NCBI GenBank assembly: GCA_022410635.1
Contig: JAJVDF010000433.1
Span: 1,066,485-1,130,484 of the forward strand
Reading direction: 5' to 3'
From: Tretioscincus oriximinensis
Taxonomy: Eukaryota; Chordata; Lepidosauria; Squamata; Gymnophthalmidae
DNA length: 64,000 nucleotides
This document shows, in pieces, positions 56,360 to 64,000 of the stretch. The translations under genes were made by a program, and so were the position numbers. The notes beneath the pieces were generated by a model that worked only from the letters and a program-made list of their open reading frames with translations, did not search any database and was not told where the DNA came from. Positions within the stretch are counted from its first letter, which is position 1, and each line of letters begins with the position of its first letter.

Positions 56360-58285
56360 TCCAGATGTGGTAGTGGTACCTAGCAGCCTGGATAGCTTCA
56401 AGATAAGATTAGATAAATTCATGGAAGCCAAGGGTGTCAATGACTATTAGAATGGAAAAACAGGCAGTATTCCTGAAATACCATTTGCAGGAGTCAAGAA
56501 TAGGTGTGGGTTTTGCCTTCTTCTGTTTGAGACTGCCCAGGTGCAGTTGGTTAGCCAGTGTAGACTATGGCAGGCTCCATTTGGCTTTTTCACATGCCAG
56601 TGTTGATTATGGCAGGCATGTGGATGGCAGATCATTATTCCAAGAGTTAAAAATAGGTGAGGGTTTTGTCTTCTTCTGTTTCAGATTGCTTAGGTGCAAT
56701 TGAGGGCTGTGATGGTCCCGCTGGCTCTTGAAGAGGCAGTGGTACGCCCTCTCCTCAAGAAGCCCTGGACCCAGAAGAGTTGAACATCTACCGCCCGGTA
56801 GCTAACATACCCTTCCTGGGTAAGGTTCTGGAGAGGACCGTGGCTGTTCCACTGCAGGCATGCTTGGAACAAACAGATTATCTAGACCCATTTCAATCTG
56901 GCTTCAGGCCTGGTCATGGCACGGAAACCGCCTTGGTCACCCTGGTTGATGACCTTCTGCGGGAGAGGGACAGGGGCAATGCATCCCTGTTGGTCCTCCT
57001 GGACCTTTCAGCAGCTTTTGATACCATTGACCATGGTATCCTCCTGGAGAGGCTACGGAGTTTAAGAACTGGTGGCAGTGGTTCCGCTTCTATCTCCAAG
57101 GGCCGTCTCCAGAGAGTGGGGGGGGGGAGTCTTGCTCGACACCCTGGGAGCTCGCTTGTGGGGTTCCTCAGGGATCGATCCTCTCCCCCATGCTGTTTAA
57201 CATCTATATGAAGCTGCTAGGAGAGGTCCTCAGGAGATTTGGAGTGAAGTGTCATCAATACACAGATGACACTCAGCTCTATCTCTCTGTTCCATCTGAA
57301 TCAGGAGAGGCGGTTGAAGTGCTTGACAGATGCCTGAAGGCAGCAATGGGCTGGATGGGGGCCAACAAATTGAAGCTGAATTCAGACAAAACGAAGGTCT
57401 GTGTGTTAGAGCATCCTGGGTCCATGAAGTGCGGAGGCCCCCTGTCCTGGATGGGTTTGTATTGCCTTATAAGGGACAGGTGCGAAATCTAGGGGTGCTT
57501 CTCGATCCTCCTCTGACACTTGAAGATCAGGTGGAGGCGGGAGCCAGGAGCGCCTACTTCCAGCTACATCTGGTCTGCCAGTTGCAGCCACTTCTGTTCA
57601 GGGATGATCTGTCAACAGTGATCCATGCTCTGGTAGCTTCCAGGTTGGACTATTGTAATGCACTCTATATGGGACTGCCCTTGAAAACGATTTGGAAGCT
57701 GCAGCTGCTGCAGAATGCAGCATCTAGACTGCTGGCCAGTTCGGCTGGCCAGATACATATCANGCTGGTCCTGAAAGAACTGCACTGGGTGTCAATTTGC
57801 TACCAAGCCCAATTCAAGGTATTAACACTAACCTTTAAAGCCTTACATAACTTGGACCCCAAATATCTAAAAGAACGCCTTCTCCCGTATGAACCTGCCC
57901 GTGCCTTAAGATTTGCAGGGGAGGTCCTCCTGACTATACCATCACCCTCAGTGGCAGAGAGGGTGGGAACCCAGAATAGGGCCTTCTCTGTGGCAGCCCC
58001 TCAGAGAATGGTCTTCCCCTCGAGGTACGTCAATCACCATCTCTGTACACTTTCAGAAAATGCTTGAAGACGCACCTCTCTGGCCTGGCCTTTGGTTGAG
58101 GAAACTACTGTCTCCTCCCCATTTTTAGATATGGCTGTTTTTTAATGCATTAAAATTATTAATTTTATTGTTAACCGGCCTCAGACCTACTGGTATGAAG
58201 CGGTATAAAAATGTAAATAAATAAATAAAATGAGATAGAAGGCTGGACTGGAGGGACTTTGGCCCCATTCAGCAGATGAATGGCT
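56360..58285 (+). mobile_element. CR1/palindrome composite split by an L2-type LINE
   Basis: 56360-56702 (two GGTTTTG(C/T)CTTCTTCTG blocks around palindromic units) resumes at 58229-58285 with GAAGGCTGGACTGGAGGGAC. Confidence 0.75.
56705..58228 (+). mobile_element. L2/CR1-clade LINE, reverse transcriptase region, frameshifted
   Basis: Non-LTR reverse transcriptase. Seen in order: YRPVANIPFLGKVLERTV, DPFQSGFRPGHGTETAL, LLVLLDLSAAFDTIDHGIL, then (after a frameshift near 57040-57160) LFNIYMKLLGEVLRRFGVK, YTDDTQLYLSVPSESGEAV, ANKLKLNSDKTKV, then (frameshift near 57420-57480) SRLDYCNALYMGLPLKT and LVLKELHWVSICYQAQFKV. The catalytic box reads YTDD rather than the usual YADD. Ends with (AAAT)n. 5' endonuclease part absent, so it is dead. 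Confidence 0.9.
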
Positions 58286-59235
58286 GGTAAAAAAGTACTG
58301 CTTCTGTCTCATCATTGTGAAAGCCACTTCAAAATTTGTGCAAGCTAAAAGAGCAATTAGATCATTGTGAACATTCATAATAATCAGCAAATTTGGGAAT
58401 GATCTACTTGTGTAGTCCAGAAAATGTATGGATCTGGGTTGAGTTTCTTTGATTTCAAAGCCCAATGGATTCAATGCTGGAGTTCACTCTTTTTGCAAGC
58501 ATTGGCTGCATCTACACATCACTGATTTGTTCCACTGTAGTTGGATATTCCCCAATAAAGCATTGTGTGGACAGGTCCTTTTAAGTTCTTATGATTTATT
58601 CCACAATATTCTTATTGTGTAATATCCATTTATAGTAGAATACATAAGAGATTTGTGGACGCAGCCATTGTCTCAGCCTAAAGAAGACTGGTTCGGACAG
58701 ATGTTGGAAATAAAATAAACTGTTAATTTGATCAATTGTTCAGGCTCAGTAATGATTATCGGAATTCCCCCCCCCCCCCCATTTTTCATAAAATGGGTGA
58801 TTTTTTCATTTTGAAATTCCCTTTGGTTACATTGTGCTAGCAATCAGTAACGATTCTGCTTTCCATTGCGTCCAATAAGGAAACACAACTAGGTTTTTTG
58901 GCTGACAGTGGTTGCAAACAGTTCAAGTTTTCCAGCCTGAATAATCTGAAGGAACTTCACTATCTGGGCCAAGGCCACCTTTGTCAGACAAGAGCTACTC
59001 AGGGTTTCCTTAGTATGTTGCAATTAAATGCATATAGCAAACTGCACACAAGATTTCCCATTAAATGGGTTGCCTTATCTTTGCAAATGTTGTAATCAAA
59101 GATGCGATTCTACCAGTGCCATGAGATCTGCATTTCTTATTTTTTTAAAGATAATCAGGGGGTTTCATGAATAATATAGCTTAATGCCTGTATTGGTGAA
59201 GATTGGGTAAAAGTTCAAAAATCTGGTAGCTATCC
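58285..59235. other. CNOT4 intron 1, poly-C tract, otherwise unassigned
   Basis: 58767-58780 is a C homopolymer followed by an ATTTTTCATAAAATG segment. Nothing else recognised. Confidence 0.35.
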
Positions 59236-59239
59236 AAAT

Positions 59240-59402
59240 TTTAAGGTCTAATGGGGCCTGCCATAGTCTATACTATGCATCCCGATGGTCCTGTAGGTCC
59301 CTTCCAAGTCTAGGATTCTATGATTCTGTATTGGCATATAGATGACCAAGCTCTGTCTCAAGATGTTACCCAGAATAAGGCTTCGTGTGGACAGGGCCTA
59401 AA
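59240..59402. mobile_element. TIR/palindromic element interrupted by a CR1 scrap
   Basis: GGGGCCTGCCATAGTCTATA at left and AATAAGGCTTCGTGTGGACAG at right. 59281-59331 is a second-subfamily CR1 end (GGTCCCTTCCAAGTCTAGG, ATTCTATGATTCTGTA). Confidence 0.6.
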
Positions 59403-60720
59403 TATGTGTTAAGAGGAGAAAAGGAAGTTACGGAGAAGCTCAGTTATGAGAAGAGAATCAGGAACGAAATCTGATGAATCAAGACATAGGGTGGTGACAA
59501 GCAGTGGAAGTGGCAGGGCATACTGAAAACATCAGTAGTTTCCAAATTCTGAAAGGTATTTGCCCAAAAAGTTATTAAAGACCTCAGAACTGAGATGTGT
59601 TTCTGTTCCAAAAATGAAACTTGTCACTACATGCTATTTTCATAATTGAGAACTGAAAGTTGGCTAACATAAGTCAAATTTTTATAAAGGGTTCAGGAAA
59701 TTAGTGAATGAACTTAATGTTCGTTCTGGGCAAGATAGTCGAAACCATTATTATTATCGTCCTCCTTTAACTAATTTGCATCTCGGAAATCATGATGATC
59801 GTCGCTCTACATCAGGTCAATGAACACAATTAGTATCTATCAGCTTGGAGCCAGAATATTGGGCAAGATGTGGTCTGTATGCTGCCTGCTCCTCTCACTA
59901 ATACTGCATTGTGCCAGCACAGGGGTTGGCACCAGGGCCTGCAGTGACCTAGCCGACCCTTGGCGGTGGTAAAGACAGCATTGACTGGCCNGGGCAGTGT
60001 GGAGGCAGAGCAATAGGGATGCCNATGGTGCTAGAAGGCCACTCCATTCATGGGCTTCAGAACAGCCAGAAATATGAATAAAATTCCCAAACGTTGCTTA
60101 GCAGGTTACGCCATTGAGGTAATCTGTTCAAAAAGCTTTGTTAAAGATGCTCTATATGCTGAACAATTGAGGATTACAAAGACAGATCCAATTGAAGATA
60201 AGCAATTGATTAAGAAATAGAAAACAGAATAGGAATGAAAGGACATTTTTCCCAGCGGAGAGATGTTATTCTTCAGCGGTCTGTCCTGGTTTTCAATACT
60301 TAACATTTGGAAGCAGAGATCACCAAGTTGTCAAATGGCACCAAATTGTTTGTTATGATAAAAATAAAAAGGGATTGTAAAGAACAAGAACAGAAAATAA
60401 CACCCAGGTGCATTGATTACACATTGGCATGCCCTTACCTGTACTATCTTACTAGCAGCTATTTAATCTGTATTGCTTTGATGGCGGTTTACGTTTTATC
60501 TCGCTGTACCAGGTGATCTATTTCACCTTTCTATGGGATGCTGAGTTAACTCGGGTGATTGAAATGCGCAAACCTCTTAGAGAATACCAGNACCGACTAG
60601 TATTTTGCCTGATCTTTGCCTGGATGTTTCCTTTAAATCACTTCCTAAATTTTTAATTTTGTGGAGTTCTTATTCATGACCTAGAGTGGTATAGTGTACT
60701 TAAATTTTTGTATACCATAT
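59403..60720. other. CNOT4 intron 1, no recognised feature
   Basis: No repeat family or coding signal recognised. Confidence 0.35.
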
Positions 60721-60721
60721 A

Positions 60722-60939
60722 TAGGGTGCTTCAAAAAATGTATACACACTTTGAACTTCCATAGAAAATTGATGCTGCAGGTCACCAATTTGAACAGTAT
60801 TAACATTTGTTATTTACGTTTTATTTACATTGGACTTTAAGCTTTCTAATTTCCTGAAATTTAACTTTGTAGAACAGTAGAACAGTAAATAAATTTTCTA
60901 TGGAAGTTCACAGTGTGTATACATTTTTGAAGCACCCTG
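60722..60939. mobile_element. Tc1/mariner-type MITE, 218 bp
   Basis: Left AGGGTGCTTCAAAAAATGTA continuing about 45 nt and right TACATTTTTGAAGCACCCT are inverted repeats (ACACACTTTGAACTTCCATAG versus CTATGGAAGTTCACAGTGTG inside). TA on each side (60720-60721 and 60940-60941). Confidence 0.85.
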
Positions 60940-60984
60940 TATAACTTACAGATACTATTTTGCTTCTGTTTCTACACCAAGAGT

Positions 60985-61195
60985 GTAAATCGCTACTAGG
61001 GTGGATATTTTGAAATGGTCTCCGAGTTAGTGCAACAGGCAGTCCTTGTGAAATACCATTTGCAGGGAGCTGAGAACAGGTGAAGAGTTACCTTCTTCTG
61101 TTCAGATTTCCCAGGTGCAGTTGGTGGGCCACTGGGCGAGACAGTATGCTGGATTAGATGGGCTCCAGCCCGATTAAGCAGGGCTTCTCCAATAT
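60985..61195 (+). mobile_element. CR1-like LINE 3' tail
   Basis: CGCTACTAGGGTGGATATTT through GCTGGATTAGATGGGCTCC, 180 nt before the CNOT4 acceptor. Confidence 0.75.
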
Positions 61196-61374
61196 TCTAA
61201 TATAATTTATGTCACTTTTCCCTTATTGCCAACAATGTGAAATTAGGACTGAAAATAGTCTATCTCATAACATGGGAATGGAAATAAATTTCTTTTAAAA
61301 AATTTACTGGGTTTTTTTCCACATGAAAGAAAACTAATACTAATTGATTTTCATTTTCTCTCTCTCTCTTGCAG

Positions 61375-61633
61375 ATCTTCTAGTATCTTCATTTTAGTTT
61401 TCTCAACTATTCCTCCCTTAAGTTATCGCCTACGTTTTTGCTGCTGTGCGAAACCAGAGATGTCTCGCAGCCCAGATGCGAAGGAAGACCCTGTGGAATG
61501 TCCCCTGTGCATGGAGCCACTGGAAATTGACGACATAAACTTCTTCCCTTGCACCTGTGGTTACCAGATCTGTCGCTTTTGCTGGCATCGTATTCGCACA
61601 GATGAGAACGGACTTTGTCCTGCTTGCAGGAAG
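61375..61633 (+). CDS. CNOT4: CNOT4 first coding exon (RING domain; CDS from 61460)
   Basis: CNOT4 is the RING E3 ubiquitin ligase associated with the CCR4-NOT deadenylase complex. Seen: acceptor CTTGCAG after a CT-rich tract, 85 nt of 5' UTR, ATG at 61460, then 58 codons to donor AGGAAG|GTATTT (phase 0). The peptide starts MSRSPDAKEDPVECPLCMEP and contains all eight zinc ligands of the unusual C4C4 RING: C14, C17, C31, C33, C38, C41, C53 and C56. Later exons (linker, RRM, C3H1 zinc finger, C-terminus) are outside the window. The match to vertebrate CNOT4 is essentially perfect. The intron separating it from the CpG island is about 29 kb. Confidence 0.97.
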
Positions 61634-61769
61634 GTATTTTAAGATTTGGAAAAAAGAAATAATAAGACGCATCAAAGTAAAACTGTATGCAATGCTTCCA
61701 GAATTATTACTGGTATATTTATAACATTACTTTACGTATGTTTTGGGATTTTTGGATATGCCGAAAATA

Positions 61770-62060
61770 CTTTATTTTAACTTTTACATTTCACATGTAA
61801 ACACATTATAATACTATTGACAATTTTTAAAAAATTTCTCCCAACCCTTCCCACTCCGTCCTCTGGGTAACATTACTTATAAAAATATTTATTAAAAATG
61901 AAAATATCACATAGAGAAAAAAATAAGTCTCACTTTCAACTTTTCAGTTTCTCTTCTTAATTTGTTTTCTAAAAATACTTTTACTATACTCTACTTTTGT
62001 TTCCTCCTTCTCATTACTTGTACATTAATCTCTTTATTAATTCTGCAATTTACCATTTAC
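61770..62060 (-). mobile_element. Possible antisense L1 tail
   Basis: T-rich start, then CCCAACCCTTCCCACTCC; non-coding. Confidence 0.3.
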
Positions 62061-62114
62061 TAATCATCCACTTTGACTTGTGTTTCCACACTCATGTCAA
62101 ATCTGTGCATATAA

Positions 62115-62460
62115 GAAGGAACTGTTGAATTCATGGCTAAGAAATGGCCACAGTAGCTGCCTGGGGAGAGCATATTATTCCCTTAGCCACATTCCATCTA
62201 GTCCAGGCTTTTGTCTCACCCAGTGGCCTTGCACCTTCTGGGCATCTCAAGCAGAAGGAGGAGGCAAAACCGTCACCTGCTCTCAACACTTTGCAAATGG
62301 TATTTCAGGAATCATCCCTGTTGCTTCATGCGAGAGGCAGCATCAAGACACCCANCTTAGTATCCATAAATTAAGTCTATATGTTTATGAGGAACCCTAG
62401 ATTGCTGTGTCTTAAGAGCTACTAGGGTGGATGGCTCGATACTGCCACCAGGATGGGCTG
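62115..62460 (-). mobile_element. CR1-like LINE 3' tail plus opposite scrap
   Basis: 62115-62370 minus strand (CCATCTAGTCCAGGC, GGGCATCTCAAGCAGAAGG, GCAAATGGTATTTCAGGAAT). 62412-62460 is a plus-strand piece (AGAGCTACTAGGGTGGATGG). Confidence 0.65.
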
Positions 62461-63430
62461 CGCTTTACAATGAGAACATAGTGTTGATTTAAAGAAAGGA
62501 GTCTGCCACACGAAGTTTCATTTTCTCTGCCTTAGTAAATAGTTCTTTCGTGTGGCATCATCGTTATGGTTGTCATCGTCATGTGTTCTTTGGGATGAGC
62601 TCATTACTGTCCCTCTTTTTTATAGAGCTGCTTCCTCTTCTCTGAATTTTATGCCTAACTTGTAGTTTCTTCCTAAAAAGGACCATTTTTTGGAGAGCTT
62701 AGTTCCTGTTCTTCAGATGGACTCAGCTTATCAGCAGCAATAGCTTGTTATGATGGCAAGTCCAGTCTGTAAGACAATCTCCGTTTCAGAAGATCTAGCC
62801 TAGGAATTATGAAATTAGATGCCACTTAAATGAATTTCATGTCAAGTGCCTTCACTGACACTTGAAGATCAGGTGGAGGGGTGCCCAGGACTGCCTGTTT
62901 CCAGCTACATCTGGTCTGTTCTATACTTGTCATAAAGCTAGTTTCAGTTTACCTTGTGTTTCTTATTTATCCTTGCGTGTGAGATAGGGCAAGTAAGCAC
63001 AATCAAGATTTTTCCTTGTTCCAAAATTCTTGGTTTAAAGCCAAGTTAATCAGTATTAAAATTAGTTATTGATGAATTAACAAGAAAAATAAAATACACA
63101 GGGTAAAAGTATGATGCTGGAAAGTAATGCAATAAAAACATGCTGATTTGCAAAACCAATAAAGTGATTGATTATATATAGCTCGTGATTACACAGCAAC
63201 TTACTCCTGGCCGGGGTGAAGACAACAGAGAGAACACAAGGGAGTTTGTACTTGAGCTGATCACATGGCAGCCAATTACTGCAGTTTACATTTCCTATTC
63301 TTTCAACCTAAAGCTTGCCAAACGGAGTGTTAGAATCCCCAACTTTAGTTTCTCTTCAAAACTCCACAGAAAAGTTAATGGTCCTTCAAAGTTCAGTAGC
63401 CCTTATGGTAGAAATGCCTTCCTGATAGGC
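62461..63430. other. CNOT4 intron 2, L2 internal scrap and short hairpin
   Basis: 62855-62922 (GACACTTGAAGATCAGGTGG ... CCAGCTACATCTGGTCTG) matches 57510-57577, an internal L2 piece. TGCCACACGAA and TTCGTGTGGCA (62504-62514 and 62547-62557) form an 11-bp inverted repeat. Confidence 0.5.
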
Positions 63431-63432
63431 AT

Positions 63433-63510
63433 AAGCATAAGACCATAAGAGAGCCCTGCTGAATGGGGCCAGAGCCAATCCAGTCCAGAGGCCCACCAAT
63501 TGCACTTGGT
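63433..63510 (-). mobile_element. CR1-like LINE 3' tail scrap
   Basis: ATAAGAGAGCCCTGCTGAAT, GGCCCACCAATTGCACTTGG. Confidence 0.6.
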
Positions 63511-64000
63511 TTGGTTGTCTTGATTATCTGAAAATAATTTTGGCAGTTTTGGTTATCTGGAAAATTGAGTGATCCTTAAGTTTCTGTTTGTGTTGCTGTG
63601 TTAAAGATTTATCTGTGATCTGTAGCTCAATCATTTGTGATAGGCTGGATTGCATTAGATATCACGGATTGCCACACATTTTCACACTTAGATGCAACGT
63701 CGTGTTTAAGGAGTGTCCCATCCTCTTAGCCACGAAGGTTTTATGACAGTCCCATGTAATAGACGCTGCATATCCAGCACCTAAAATTGGGAAAATGTGT
63801 CATTGTCAGGAAATGCGATTTGCAGGAGAACGGAGTTTGAAGCTACATCCTGTTACCACCGATTTATTCAACTGTAATTCAATATTCTGGAAAAAAGCAG
63901 TTCAGATAATCTCTTATTCTAGAATATTCTAAAACTAGTGGAGAAGCCCACTGATCCCTGGGTGAAAAAGCTTGACCTTGGTGGCTCTTGGGTTCAGGGT
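63511..64000. other. CNOT4 intron 2, no recognised feature
   Basis: Nothing recognised to the right edge. Confidence 0.35.

Noticed and set aside
62504..62557. 11-bp perfect inverted repeat as a regulatory RNA hairpin
   Set aside because: 37 nt or less of loop and short arms can arise by chance in 64 kb, and there is no supporting context.

Overview
The window is vertebrate nuclear DNA, almost certainly from a squamate reptile. It holds split GT-AG genes, more than two dozen CR1-like LINE tails, L2-clade and L1 LINE fragments, a Bov-B-type RTE fragment, several tRNA-headed SINE copies and many hAT and Tc1/mariner-type miniature elements. Isolated single N bases are scattered through it, as in a draft assembly. 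No species is claimed.

Three protein genes are recognised. (1) NUP205 (nuclear pore inner-ring scaffold) is on the minus strand. Its first eight coding exons lie between 10546 and 1233 and encode about 406 N-terminal residues; the rest runs off the left edge. (2) POLR3H (RNA polymerase III subunit RPC8/Rpc25) is on the plus strand. It is complete, with six coding exons from 16798 to 25963 (206 aa), and a probable non-coding first exon ends at 14505. (3) CNOT4 (CCR4-NOT RING E3 ligase) is on the plus strand. A CpG-island promoter at about 31560-32530 is followed by a roughly 29-kb intron and the first coding exon (61460-61633, the complete C4C4 RING). The remainder lies beyond the right edge.

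Layout: 1-10.6 kb is NUP205. From 10.6 to 14.2 kb lies repeat-rich intergenic DNA, then the POLR3H promoter. From 14.2 to 26.8 kb is POLR3H. From 26.9 to 31.5 kb is a transposon nest: a miniature element split by a hAT that is itself split by a Tigger-like element, followed by a fairly young 5'-truncated L1. From 31.5 to 64 kb is the CNOT4 promoter and first intron, packed with nested repeats.

The most notable points are: the NUP205-POLR3H-CNOT4 order, since human NUP205 and CNOT4 are head-to-head neighbours on chromosome 7 while POLR3H is on chromosome 22; ZNF143/STAF-like motifs at the POLR3H promoter and in a dispersed repeat; a 215-bp fold-back insertion with a 13-bp target duplication; a TIR element family with palindromic internal units; and a recurring CR1/palindrome composite. 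No unknown protein system was found. All novelty here is in gene order and repeat architecture.
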